From assembly GCF_013409595.1 (NCBI RefSeq), contig NZ_JACCBD010000001.1:2852001-2916000 (forward strand): a DNA stretch of 64,000 bases, read 5' to 3'. The position numbers were made by a program, and so were the translations under genes. The DNA comes from Leucobacter aridicollis. Lineage in GTDB: Bacteria > Actinomycetota > Actinomycetes > Actinomycetales > Microbacteriaceae. This document shows positions 26,804 to 35,742 of the stretch, piece by piece. Every line of letters starts with the position of its first letter. The first letter of the stretch is position 1. Under the pieces are notes generated by a model that saw nothing but the letters and a program-made list of their open reading frames with translations, did no database searches and was not told where the DNA came from.

Positions 26804-27694
26804 TCATCCGTCGCGGCGGGTGCCGCGACGGTCGATGAATCCTCGATGAACGACATATGCCGCAATCACCAGTGTTCCTCCCGCGCCAATGACGGCCCAC
26901 CAGGGGGTGCCCGGGATAACCGGCGGCTTACCTGCAGCGGCTAGGTCTTGAGGTGGCGTGGGGGTGATTCGTTTGCCGGTCACCACAATTCGGTGACTAT
27001 TGACCCCCAAAGGGGTACAGGTGATCAGTGTGACAAGGTCCTCGCCCTCTCGAGCACGAAGTGAGCTCGTTTCGGTGGGCTCGATGACCTCGACCTCGAA
27101 AACTTGGTAGGTGAGTACTTCACCCATTACCTCAACGGAGAAAGTGTCACCCTTGCGCACTTCGTTGAGGTTCGTGAACATAGTGGAATTTGCGAGCCCG
27201 CGGTGAGCGGTAATCACTGACCTGGTACTGGGCCCACCTACGGGCAGGTGGGATCCTTCAAGGTGCCCCGCGCCTCGGAGGAGTGTCTCGTCCGATGTCC
27301 CGTGGTACACGGGGAGATCCACGTCAATTGCGGGGATGCGGATTCGGGCCATCAGCCCGTCTTCGCTTGCTCGGAGCAGTTCGTTGTATTTGAGATCAGT
27401 GCCGGCAAGATTGCCGGTACCAACCGGGACATTACCGCCCGCTTCAAGCTTCACTCCGGCAGCCAGAGCATCGTTGTATACCCGTGCGAGCTCAAGCTGC
27501 TCTGTCTTTCCAGGGTTGAGGTTCTCAAGGTCAAACGAGGCATTTTCAATAACCTGCGACTGGTTGTACGAAGACAGCCATGATGCAGTCATAGGGTAAA
27601 GAGCTGTCACCATGCCGCCGATAGCCAGAACGGCGATACTCCAGGACAGGAAGCTCGGGCGCCAACGCGCCGATTTGCTTGCTGTTTTCTTCAC
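26804..27694 (-). CDS. Class C pilus sortase (296 aa)
   Basis: The transpeptidase that links pilins through their LPLTG motifs. His164 (ITAHRGL), Cys226 (LITCTPLG) and Arg235 (NSHRIVV) form the catalytic triad. Membrane helices lie at residues 14-32 and about 268-286, so the catalytic domain faces outward; a C-terminal membrane helix is typical of class C. The Asp-Pro-aromatic lid motif common in class C is not evident. The GTG start has AGGGGGA upstream. It is the first gene of the pilus cluster and has a promoter-like site at 27740-27767. Confidence 0.92.
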   Translation of the reverse strand: MKKTASKSARWRPSFLSWSIAVLAIGGMVTALYPMTASWLSSYNQSQVIENASFDLENLNPGKTEQLELARVYNDALAAGVKLEAGGNVPVGTGNLAGTDLKYNELLRASEDGLMARIRIPAIDVDLPVYHGTSDETLLRGAGHLEGSHLPVGGPSTRSVITAHRGLANSTMFTNLNEVRKGDTFSVEVMGEVLTYQVFEVEVIEPTETSSLRAREGEDLVTLITCTPLGVNSHRIVVTGKRITPTPPQDLAAAGKPPVIPGTPWWAVIGAGGTLVIAAYVVHRGFIDRRGTRRDG

Positions 27695-27739
27695 ACAGTC
27701 CCCCTAGACCTTGAGCGATGGTTACTTCTCTTGGATATC

Positions 27740-27767
27740 AGACATTTTTCTGCCCAGTAATCTGACG
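27740..27767 (-). promoter_or_regulatory. ECF-type promoter candidate for the sortase gene
   Basis: On the minus strand CGTCAGATTAC (27767-27757), 13 bases, GTCT (27743-27740). The predicted transcript start near 27733 gives a leader of about 40 bases before the GTG of the sortase. Confidence 0.6.
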
Positions 27768-27911
27768 TGAGTTCGCTGCGGGGTGACCTAATCAAAGAGA
27801 CAAAGGTGTTCTCGGGGCACCCTGGCTCGATTCACGCATTTTGGGATCGGGGAAAGGCACAAACCGACGACGTGGAACATCCGATCAGCGACCCGCCACG
27901 GATCCCCTAAC

Positions 27912-28090
27912 CAGTCTGCCAAGGCTGTCACACACTCATCCACGACCTTCTGACGTCGACGAAGACGTGGCGGAAGCTCCCTCGTGTGCAAGCGAACCAT
28001 GTCGCCCTCGAGTACGTCCGTGACGAGCACGAAAGAAAGCTGGCCTCCCCGTTCCCTCGGGGTGCCTCAGCCTTGCGCGACTACCTCTGA
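27912..28090 (+). pseudogene. Truncated copy of the HNH gene 3' end
   Basis: It reads QGCHTLIHDLL...TWRKLPRVQANH...VRDEHERKL...GASALRDYL, closely matching the C-terminal 55 residues of the intact HNH protein at 10274-10705. The frame is closed just upstream by TAA, so the CxxC half is lost. Similarity continues about 60 bases past the stop. It marks the right edge of the 17-kb insert in the conjugative element. Confidence 0.85.
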
Positions 28091-28169
28091 ACCGGGAGTG
28101 CGCGACGGCTTGCGTCGATTCGGGAGGCACACACCAGGTGTGCTGAGACCGAGCGAAACGAGGCATCAC

Positions 28170-28556
28170 ATGGCATCCATGACTCCCACCACGTTCACTT
28201 CCGAAGCGGGCATCGCCGCCCGCCGAGAGTTCGAGAAACGCATCACGCAGCTGCGCGAAGTAAACCGGCTTTCCGTAGAACATGCTGCGGCACTCACGCA
28301 GGCGACAACTGACTCTGGCAGTTTGGAAGCATGGTCAGAACGGATTGAAGTCGAATGCGAACGGCTCAACATCACGGGTGCAGAACGTGCCTACCTCCAT
28401 TCTGTTCCTGACGGCGCCGCAGGCGGTATGGAGCCGATGACGTGGGCTGAGGCGACCAGGCGCGGAATGTACGAGGCACTCCACGAGTCCCACGCAGCAG
28501 CACAGCGCTACGAGCACGATTCTCGGGCACTTTCGGCGCAGTCACCTACCTGGTAA
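28170..28556 (+). CDS. Hypothetical protein of the conjugative element (128 aa)
   Basis: A soluble, Ala/Glu-rich, probably helical protein without membrane segments or known motifs. The ATG at 28170 gives the MASMTPTTF start; earlier in-frame sequence overlaps the HNH remnant. A strong terminator follows the stop. In the uninterrupted element it would have followed the HNH gene directly. Confidence 0.65.
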   Translation: MASMTPTTFTSEAGIAARREFEKRITQLREVNRLSVEHAAALTQATTDSGSLEAWSERIEVECERLNITGAERAYLHSVPDGAAGGMEPMTWAEATRRGMYEALHESHAAAQRYEHDSRALSAQSPTW

Positions 28557-28568
28557 TCCCGCTTCACA

Positions 28569-28608
28569 GTGTGGGCTGCACCTTTCGGTGCAGCCCACAC
28601 GTGTTTCT
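28569..28608 (+). terminator. Strong terminator after the 128-aa gene
   Basis: A perfect 14-bp stem (GTGTGGGCTGCACC with its complement, loop TTTC) at 28569-28600 is followed by GTGTTTC. It separates the transfer-operon remainder from the methylase/helicase transcript. Confidence 0.8.
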
Positions 28609-28676
28609 GCCACTGCGCGCGCTCCCCCTTCGTATTCCGATAGCGAATTTCGGATGTGTCGGAGGTTGGACCGAGA

Positions 28677-31600
28677 ATGGCCAGAAAGCAGCGTGTTGCT
28701 GATACCCAGTTAGCGTTCGACCTCTGGGGCGAATTCGACAGCGTAGACCAGGAGGAAACACATGTACGACCAAGAGATGCTCGCGAAGCTGCAGGCGACG
28801 TGGCCGGAGACGACCGACTACCTGACGAAGCTCGGACAGTTGAACAACGACCTGATGGTACTCAGGGAGATGAAAGCAGCGGACGAGCACACTCCGTCGT
28901 GGCTGGAACTCCTAGGGTACAGCGAGGACGACTTCTTGAAGACCCCGACAGCGGTGGAAGTTCTCCGGTTCTTGAATCAGCAGGGAATCGTGGTTCAGTC
29001 GAGGCTGACGGTTCCGAAGTTTCTGGAGTTCCATACGGACCAGGAGGAACTGTACAAAGCGGGCGAGGAGTCCACCCCGGAGGTTCTCGAAGTATCGCCC
29101 CCTCTGGAGCTCCGCGACGAGTACGACGCGATGCTGTGGGCTCTGCCGGAGTTGCAGAAGAAGCTCGTCGAGTGGGCGAAGCAGACCGCGTCCCGTCACG
29201 GCTCCCCGGCACCACTCATGACGCTCACCCAGGCGACAATCTTGATGCTCGTAGTAGAGGCGTTGGACCACGATTTGAACAAGTCTCCCGGGTGGCAGGC
29301 GGAGTGTCTGCAGTCCGCACTCTCCAGCGAGTTCTATCAGAAGGCCGCACACCCACTCCCCTAGAGGCGGCAGAGCTCCAGCGCTTCCCGGGCTGGGGCG
29401 CAACCCCGGAACTGTTCGACCCGGGGCACTCGAAGTACCAGGATGAGCGTGATGCGCTTACGGATCTGTGGGGCGAGGAAGAATGGGCTGCCGCGCGCCG
29501 AACCGTCCTGAACGCGCACTACACGAACGATGCCTACGTCGACGCGATGTGGGACGCGCTCGACGCGCTCGGCGTTCCTGAGACCGGGCACGTGCTTGAG
29601 CCTGGGTGTGGGACGGGCAACTTCATCAAGGCAGCCGGCACGCACCAGGTCACGGGCGTTGAGCTCGACCCGACGTCGGCAGCGATCGCGCAGGTCCTGA
29701 ACCCGCAGGCGGTGATTCGGGCGGAGTCATTCGGGGACACGTTCCTCACCCACGACGGCTACGACGCTGTCATTGGGAACGTGCCGTTCGGGCAGACCCG
29801 GCTCTACGATCCCGCATACAACCGGGCGAACCTGTCGCTCCACAACCACTTCATCGTGAAAGCACTCCGACAGACCAAGCCCGGCGGCATCGTCATGGTG
29901 ATGACGTCCAGGTGGACGATGGACGCGAAGGCCGAACAAGCACGCCGCGAGATCTCCACCTACGGGGAGCTCCTTGGCGCGGTGAGGATGCCTGCAGGCG
30001 CGCACGGGGAGACAGCGGGGACAGACGCAGTCGTCGATGTCCTTGTCCTCCGCAGGCACCTCGGAGACACACCTGAAAGCGAGCCGACATGGCTTCGGAC
30101 AGTGGACATCGACGGGGACGCGGGGACAGCCCGCGTCAACAGCTACTTCCACGAACAGCCAGGACACGTGCTTGGCCGGCTTGGGACACGGAGTGGACAG
30201 TTCGGGCCAGAAGTGTCCGTATCCGCTGTCGACGTCTCCCCCACCGTTGTCGCGCCGCTCCTTGCGGACAGGCTCCGGGACATTGTCCAGGACGCCCAAG
30301 TCACCGGGCGGACATGGGCGGCAGACGGGCAGGTCGTGTCCGAACGTCCTGTCGCAGGAATTGTCCAGGACTCGAAACTGTCCATCGGACATATCAGCGT
30401 CCAGGACGGTGTCCTCATGCAGCAGGGCGTCACCGAGCTTGAACCGGTGAATGTCCCGAAGAATGCGATGCGTGAGCTCTCACATTTGGTGTCCCTCAGA
30501 TCCGCTGCGGTGCTCCTCCTCGAAGCAGAAGCATCGTCTGCGGAAGACACCGAGCACATTGCTGTCCTGCGTGAGGATCTCAACCGGATCTATGACTCGT
30601 ACCTCGAGGCGTACGGCCCGATAGGCCGGTCGACCACGACCGTTCGCGAACGACCCGGGAAAGACCCGGTGATCACCAGGCGGTTCCCGGCAGCGATTCG
30701 TGCGCTCCGTATCGACCCGCACTACGCCACCGTCGCAGCACTCGAGCACTACAACGAGGACACCCATACGTCCAGAAAGGCGACGATATTCCGTGAACGT
30801 GTCGTGGGAGCGGTCACCCTGGTCGACCGCGTCGATACCCCGGAAGACGCAATCCGGGTGTCGCTCGAGCGCACCGGTTACGTCGACGTCCCGCTTGTCG
30901 CTTCGCTCCTTGACGTCGACGAGGCTGCCGCGGTCGACCAGGTCGCAGATCTCGTGTTTCTCGACCCGGATGATGACACCCGGTATCTGCCGGCGGCCGA
31001 GTACCTCTCCGGGAACGTGCGGAAGAAGCTCAAGGAAGTGCGCGAGCTCGCCGTCGTCGACGCGACGTTCCAGCGCCACGTCGACGCCCTCACCGAGGTC
31101 ATTCCTGCAGAGGTGGGGCCGGCCGAGATCGACGTCCGGTTCGGTGCCGGCTGGGTGCCCGTGAGTGACGTGTCTGCGTTCCTTGAGCACGAGCTCAAGC
31201 GGGGCGTGAAGACGATCGAACGCATCGACGGGGAATGGAAGTTCCAGCTCGCGGGGAAGTCTCCCGAGACTGTTGAAGCGAAGTGGGGCGTCTCCGGTGA
31301 CCATGTGAAGCTGGGCGCAGCGCAGGTCATGAAGAAGGTGATGAACGGTGAGAAGCTGGAGCTTCGGTACCGGCCGGATAAGGACGGCCCGTCCGTGTTG
31401 GACCAGGTCGCTACCGAAGCGTTGCAGGAACGCGCAACCGAGCTGCACGACGTTTTCCAGGACTGGTTGTGGCGGGACGGGGAACGTGTGATTCGGCTGC
31501 AGGAGCGCTACAACGACATGTATAACGGGATCGCGCTCCGCTCCTACGATGGCACCGAACTCGTGTTCCCGGGCAAGGCGAAGTCGTTCAACCCGCGGCC

Positions 31601-34220
31601 GCACCAGCACGCGGCCGTCGCGCGCATGCTGGCAGAGCCGGCAGTCGGACTGTTCCACGAAGTCGGGGCCGGGAAGACGGCTGAGATGGTGCTCGGAGTG
31701 ATGGAGCTGAAACGGCTTGGCATGGCCGAGAAGCCTGCGATCATCGTCCCGAATCAGATGCTTGAACAGTTCACGCGAGAGTTCAAACAGATCTACCCCC
31801 GAGCACGTGTCCTCTCGGCCGGCAGCGAGGATATTGCCAACGCTGCAGGTAAAGACGGCCGCAAGCTGTTCGTGGCGCGTGCCCGCAGCGGGAACTGGGA
31901 TGCCGTCATCATGACGCATGGCGCATTCGGGAAGATCGGGCTCGGCGCCGCGCGAGCCGACTACGCGCAGCAGCGGCTCGATGAGCTGCGCGACGTGCTC
32001 GAGCAGAAGCTAACGTCCGAGCTGTCAGACAAGTCAGTGAAACGGCTCGAGGAGAGCTTGTCCAAGCAAGAACAGAAGCTCAAGCAGATGCTCGATCTCG
32101 ACCACGACGAGGGCGTGACCTGGGACGAGACCGGCATCGACTATCTCTGCATTGACGAAGCCCACCTGTACAAGAACATCACGGTTCAGTCGTCCGTTGA
32201 AGATCTCGCAAAGCAGGGCAACGACAAGACGACAGACCTCGATATGAAGCTCTGGTACCACCGTGAGCACCTGGGCCAGTCACGTGTCGCGACGCTGGCG
32301 ACTGCGACACCGCTACCGAACTCGATCATCGAAATGTACGTCATGATGCGGTACATGCGGCCCGACCTTCTGAAGGACGCACAGGTCTATTCGGCAGACG
32401 ACTGGGCGCAACAGTTCACCGAACAAGTCACCGCCGTGGAAGCAAAACCCGATGGTGGCGGATTCCAGGTCAAGACCCGCACGACAAAGTTCAGGAACGT
32501 TCCCGAACTGCTTCGCATGTGGCACGTGCCCGGAGACGTGAAGACGCAGGCAGACCTCGCGCTACCCGTGCCGGCGATCGCGAGAAACGTCGACGGAGAT
32601 CGAGCACCCGAGATGGTGATTGTCCCGGCGAATGAGGAACAGGCCGCGGGTATGGCTGACCTCGTGGAGCGCGGCGACGCAGTCCGCCGAGGGCTGGTTG
32701 ACCCCAAAGCCGACAACATGTTGAAGATCACGTCGAACGGGCGCGCACTCGCCCTCGACGCCCGCCTCTACGGCGGGAGCGAGCCTGCTGAATGGGAAAC
32801 CACGAAAGTGAACGTCGTCGCGGACAACGTGTACGACATCTGGGCCGAAAACCAGGACCGCGAGTACCTCGACGAATGGGACGAGATCTCCGCAAACCGA
32901 GGCGCATTGCAGATCGTGTTCGCTGACCTTGGCACGCCGTCGACGGACGGTCGTTGGGACGCCTACACGGAGATCCGTGAGCAGCTCCTCCAGAAGGGGA
33001 TCCCTGCGTCGCAGATCCGGTTCATTCACGAAGCCGGCAACGACAAGGCGAAGGCTGAACTGTTCCAGCAGGCGCGTGACGGCCGCGTCCAGGTGCTTTT
33101 CGGGTCGACCGAGAAGATGGGCGTCGGGACGAACGTGCAAGCCCGCGCGGTCGCACTGCACCACGTCGACGCACCGTGGAGACCGACAGACGTCACACAG
33201 CGTGAAGGGCGCGCGATTCGGCAGGGCAACCAGAACGACGAACTGCGCATTCTCCGCTACGCGACCGAGGGATCATTCGACTCGTACATGTGGGGCACCC
33301 TCGCAAGGAAGGCGACGTTCATCGAGCAAGTCCTCACGGGAAGGCTCGATGTCAGAGAGGTCGAGAACTCGACCGAGATGGCGCTGCAGTTCTCCGAGAT
33401 GCAGGCGATCGCCGCCGGCGACATGCGCATCCTCGAAGCCGCGAACCTCAAGAACGAGGTGCAGAAGCTGTCCCGGCAGGAGCGCGCACACTCGAGGAAG
33501 ATCTCGTCGGTGCAGGCACGCCGGCTTGCACTCGGGCAGGGCATGGAAGTTGCAAAGCATGACCTTGAAGTCATGCGGAACCTCGCGCCGAACGTCGTGG
33601 ATACCCGTGGCGACAACTTCACGGGCCGCGTCAGGCCAAAGAGCTGGGCGGAAGCACCGAACTATCGTGAGCGCAAACAGTTCGGGCAAGCCCTCAAAGT
33701 CGCAGTCGGGCGTGCACGTGAGGCACTGGGACCGTACGGGTTTACATCGAACAACGCCGCGTACCCGAGACCGCTGGGCATCCAGGTATCCGTTGCTGGG
33801 CTTAAGTGGGAGACGCAGCTGAGGTGGAACGCGCACAAGCAGTCGGACCCGATTGTCGAATTCTCCGCAGGCCGCACACACAAGGCGATGCAGCTCCGCA
33901 TGGCCTGGTCACGCATCCAAGAGGGCGACGAGTCGTGCCTCGCACAGTCGTTCGAGCTTCAGGCCCGCGACCTCCCCAGGCTGATCGAGGAACATGAGGA
34001 GACCGTGGTGGCTGCGTCTGAGGAAGTCACAGAATTGCTCCGCCTGGAACAAGAGGAATGGCCGAAACAGGTTGAGCTTGCCGCGGCGCAATCGCAACTG
34101 ACCGACATCCTCAGGCAGTTAGAGCAAGAAGCTAGAGAACTCACTGGCCAGGCCTCAGCCGTGTACGGGGTTGAACAGGAACCTACGACTCTGGAGAAAC
34201 TGCAATCGGTTCAAATGTAG
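28677..34220 (+). CDS. N6-adenine methylase / SNF2-type helicase fusion (about 1847 aa)
   Basis: A giant DNA-modifying protein typical of conjugative elements. After the FPGWGATPELFDP segment come AHYT and VLEPGCGTGNF (S-adenosylmethionine binding) and NVPFG (motif IV, adenine methylase). A SNF2-like helicase follows with Walker A HEVGAGKT, CIDEAHLYKN and, near the C-terminus, QREGRAIRQGNQ (motif VI). The first 27 residues (MARKQR...) look like a family N-terminus. The next 200 codons are dual: another gene occupies them in the +1 frame. True initiation could instead lie near 29290. It may protect or remodel element DNA during transfer. Confidence 0.85.
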   Translation: MARKQRVADTQLAFDLWGEFDSVDQEETHVRPRDAREAAGDVAGDDRLPDEARTVEQRPDGTQGDESSGRAHSVVAGTPRVQRGRLLEDPDSGGSSPVLESAGNRGSVEADGSEVSGVPYGPGGTVQSGRGVHPGGSRSIAPSGAPRRVRRDAVGSAGVAEEARRVGEADRVPSRLPGTTHDAHPGDNLDARSRGVGPRFEQVSRVAGGVSAVRTLQRVLSEGRTPTPLEAAELQRFPGWGATPELFDPGHSKYQDERDALTDLWGEEEWAAARRTVLNAHYTNDAYVDAMWDALDALGVPETGHVLEPGCGTGNFIKAAGTHQVTGVELDPTSAAIAQVLNPQAVIRAESFGDTFLTHDGYDAVIGNVPFGQTRLYDPAYNRANLSLHNHFIVKALRQTKPGGIVMVMTSRWTMDAKAEQARREISTYGELLGAVRMPAGAHGETAGTDAVVDVLVLRRHLGDTPESEPTWLRTVDIDGDAGTARVNSYFHEQPGHVLGRLGTRSGQFGPEVSVSAVDVSPTVVAPLLADRLRDIVQDAQVTGRTWAADGQVVSERPVAGIVQDSKLSIGHISVQDGVLMQQGVTELEPVNVPKNAMRELSHLVSLRSAAVLLLEAEASSAEDTEHIAVLREDLNRIYDSYLEAYGPIGRSTTTVRERPGKDPVITRRFPAAIRALRIDPHYATVAALEHYNEDTHTSRKATIFRERVVGAVTLVDRVDTPEDAIRVSLERTGYVDVPLVASLLDVDEAAAVDQVADLVFLDPDDDTRYLPAAEYLSGNVRKKLKEVRELAVVDATFQRHVDALTEVIPAEVGPAEIDVRFGAGWVPVSDVSAFLEHELKRGVKTIERIDGEWKFQLAGKSPETVEAKWGVSGDHVKLGAAQVMKKVMNGEKLELRYRPDKDGPSVLDQVATEALQERATELHDVFQDWLWRDGERVIRLQERYNDMYNGIALRSYDGTELVFPGKAKSFNPRPHQHAAVARMLAEPAVGLFHEVGAGKTAEMVLGVMELKRLGMAEKPAIIVPNQMLEQFTREFKQIYPRARVLSAGSEDIANAAGKDGRKLFVARARSGNWDAVIMTHGAFGKIGLGAARADYAQQRLDELRDVLEQKLTSELSDKSVKRLEESLSKQEQKLKQMLDLDHDEGVTWDETGIDYLCIDEAHLYKNITVQSSVEDLAKQGNDKTTDLDMKLWYHREHLGQSRVATLATATPLPNSIIEMYVMMRYMRPDLLKDAQVYSADDWAQQFTEQVTAVEAKPDGGGFQVKTRTTKFRNVPELLRMWHVPGDVKTQADLALPVPAIARNVDGDRAPEMVIVPANEEQAAGMADLVERGDAVRRGLVDPKADNMLKITSNGRALALDARLYGGSEPAEWETTKVNVVADNVYDIWAENQDREYLDEWDEISANRGALQIVFADLGTPSTDGRWDAYTEIREQLLQKGIPASQIRFIHEAGNDKAKAELFQQARDGRVQVLFGSTEKMGVGTNVQARAVALHHVDAPWRPTDVTQREGRAIRQGNQNDELRILRYATEGSFDSYMWGTLARKATFIEQVLTGRLDVREVENSTEMALQFSEMQAIAAGDMRILEAANLKNEVQKLSRQERAHSRKISSVQARRLALGQGMEVAKHDLEVMRNLAPNVVDTRGDNFTGRVRPKSWAEAPNYRERKQFGQALKVAVGRAREALGPYGFTSNNAAYPRPLGIQVSVAGLKWETQLRWNAHKQSDPIVEFSAGRTHKAMQLRMAWSRIQEGDESCLAQSFELQARDLPRLIEEHEETVVAASEEVTELLRLEQEEWPKQVELAAAQSQLTDILRQLEQEARELTGQASAVYGVEQEPTTLEKLQSVQM
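28762..29364 (+). CDS. Nested hypothetical protein inside the methylase 5' end (200 aa)
   Basis: A full gene in the +1 frame relative to the surrounding methylase frame. AGGAGG lies six bases before the ATG, the best ribosome binding site in the neighbourhood. Codons end mostly in G or C, and the product is an ordinary acidic, helical, Leu/Glu-rich soluble protein. Its last 25 codons overlap sequence that, in the other frame, encodes the conserved start of the methylase (SAVRTLQRVLSEGR). No family is recognised. Expressed just ahead of a large restriction-like enzyme, it could be a partner or inhibitor; that is speculation. Confidence 0.7.
   Translation: MYDQEMLAKLQATWPETTDYLTKLGQLNNDLMVLREMKAADEHTPSWLELLGYSEDDFLKTPTAVEVLRFLNQQGIVVQSRLTVPKFLEFHTDQEELYKAGEESTPEVLEVSPPLELRDEYDAMLWALPELQKKLVEWAKQTASRHGSPAPLMTLTQATILMLVVEALDHDLNKSPGWQAECLQSALSSEFYQKAAHPLP
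30001..30560. repeat. Patch A of dense GGACA/TGTCC pentamers
   Basis: By hand I count about 22 copies of GGACA or TGTCC in 560 bases, against about one expected. They fall in all three codon phases of the methylase/helicase gene (for example GG|ACA, G|GAC|A and GGA|CA), so the protein sequence does not explain them. Two further patches lie at 36825-37360 and 43980-44930. Confidence 0.75.
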
Positions 34221-34269
34221 AGCGGAGGATGCTCGTGGGCGTTGAACTTCCCCAACGCCTCTTTCGAGT

Positions 34270-34791
34270 ATGGGGGTGCCTCTTGTTCGGCTTTTGATTG
34301 CGGTTCCCGGCATCTATTCGATTGAAATGGTGACTGACCCCGGGGCGACTGGTGGGCTCTTGGCCTCGTTGCGGCACCTGGTTGCCGAATCAGAGTGCGG
34401 TGATATCGTGCAAAACATGAAGTCAGCACTGATGCGTCAACGAATCGTTCGGGTAACAACTTGGACTATCCTCGGGGTTGCCTTTATCGGGTGGGTCGTA
34501 TCACTCGCGATCAAAGCACCTTGGACACCGTGGTTCACGATCATTTTTTGGACGGTTCTGGCAGTCGGTGTGTTAGTTCGGGTACTTACTCGTTCCCGTG
34601 GAAAACGGTCTTCCCTTGATGCGTTCCAAGACCTGAACCAGATCTATCAAGGCCGAACTCAAACGCCGGCACCAGGTCACGTGCCCGCACAGAGCGTGGA
34701 GATCGGTGAACCATTCCGGAACTCGCCCCCAAGGGCACCTGACCCAAACGAAGTGAGCGGAGAGGAGGAACCTCCTCTCCGCTCACAGTAG
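34270..34791 (+). CDS. Membrane protein of the conjugative element (up to 173 aa)
   Basis: Two hydrophobic helices near residues 60-80 and 88-108 sit between a polar N-terminus and a long Pro/Glu-rich cytoplasmic tail. The start is uncertain: ATG at 34270, 34327 or one near 34420 would all keep both helices. The last 12 codons overlap a 34-bp perfect palindrome that probably also works as a terminator. No family is recognised. Confidence 0.55.
   Translation: MGVPLVRLLIAVPGIYSIEMVTDPGATGGLLASLRHLVAESECGDIVQNMKSALMRQRIVRVTTWTILGVAFIGWVVSLAIKAPWTPWFTIIFWTVLAVGVLVRVLTRSRGKRSSLDAFQDLNQIYQGRTQTPAPGHVPAQSVEIGEPFRNSPPRAPDPNEVSGEEEPPLRSQ
34753..34786. terminator. Perfect 34-bp palindrome between convergent genes
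   Basis: A 16-bp stem (GTGAGCGGAGAGGAGG and its complement) with a two-base centre lies inside the 3' end of the upstream coding frame and 17 bases before the end of the convergent gene. It should terminate transcription from both sides. No long T-run is present. Confidence 0.6.
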
Positions 34792-34802
34792 TCTCCTGCG
34801 AA

Positions 34803-35480
34803 CTACTGGAACATGCCTGCCGCCCCTACGGGAGTGGAGGCGGACATCATCTGAACCTGTTTGGTCGATGCGACGTTGCCCCATTTGATGACGCCACCAC
34901 CACTGCTGCCTCCGCCGCCGCAGCCGAGCGAACCATAGTACTCATCCCACACGTTCCCTCCGCCAGGTAGGTGACGGGCTTTGTACCCTTTCCCCTGTAG
35001 GCAGCCTGTGCCCAGAGAGTTGAAGTCGACAGTCCAGTCGTATCCGACTGTCGTATCTGCAGAGATGCCGATCACCGAGCAACCAGGCACTGAGGTGTAC
35101 CAAGTGCCTGTTCCTGGCGCAACCCAGCCTTTCCAGCAACTTGCAAGTGCTGCTCTATTCGTGCTGGGGACGGCCGCAAGCTGGTGCGTCTCTCCTTCTT
35201 CGCTAACAACGGAGATCTCACCCACGGTTACCGGCTGGCCATTTTCATCGAGTACAACTGCAGGAGCGGCCGGGTCGAAGCCCGGCATAACAGCAATGTC
35301 TGTGACTTCCCCATCGATGACAACTTTGTCGCTAGTCGGCTCGATGCCTTCGGCACTCATTTCAGTGCCGATCGGCAATGACTCTACCGGCGGGGATAAT
35401 TCCGCCGCAGAAGCAGGGGCCCCAACAGCCACCAACGCCCCAACAACCGCCACGATTGAAAGAGTTGTTTTGATCTTCAT
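34803..35480 (-). CDS. Secreted protein of unknown function (225 aa)
   Basis: A Sec signal peptide (MKIKTTLS, hydrophobic core, ending near PASAA at about residue 25) is followed by an acidic region, then a Cys/Trp/Gly-rich C-terminal half with several cysteines that could form disulfides, and a Gly-rich tract (GCGGGGSSGGG). GGAGGG lies five bases before the ATG at 35480. No family is recognised. A decayed copy lies at 18655-19160. Being secreted and duplicated, it may be cargo such as a surface-exclusion or inhibitor protein, but nothing in the sequence proves that. Confidence 0.7.
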   Translation of the reverse strand: MKIKTTLSIVAVVGALVAVGAPASAAELSPPVESLPIGTEMSAEGIEPTSDKVVIDGEVTDIAVMPGFDPAAPAVVLDENGQPVTVGEISVVSEEGETHQLAAVPSTNRAALASCWKGWVAPGTGTWYTSVPGCSVIGISADTTVGYDWTVDFNSLGTGCLQGKGYKARHLPGGGNVWDEYYGSLGCGGGGSSGGGVIKWGNVASTKQVQMMSASTPVGAAGMFQ

Positions 35481-35742
35481 TTCATCCCTCCAGTGTTTAC
35501 CGGCAGCATTACCGGTACACCCAGGTTGGAAATACCCAGATGATTCGAATTGATCGTGCGGGACACTCATTCCATAGAGAGCCGAGTGAACCCACCACGA
35601 TCCAGACGCTCAATACGACTGGGACGGGACGAGTGTTCCTCGCTTAGCTCATAGTCTGGAACAAGATCTCGCACATCCCACACTATGTGACCTCACTCCT
35701 TTTGTCACCAGGTCGCGTCGGAACAGCACTTTTGCTATTTGA

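Noticed and set aside
30480..31919. Minus-strand frame of 479 codons inside the methylase/helicase gene
   Set aside because: His/Arg/Leu shadow of a strongly supported gene; no ribosome binding site or domain.
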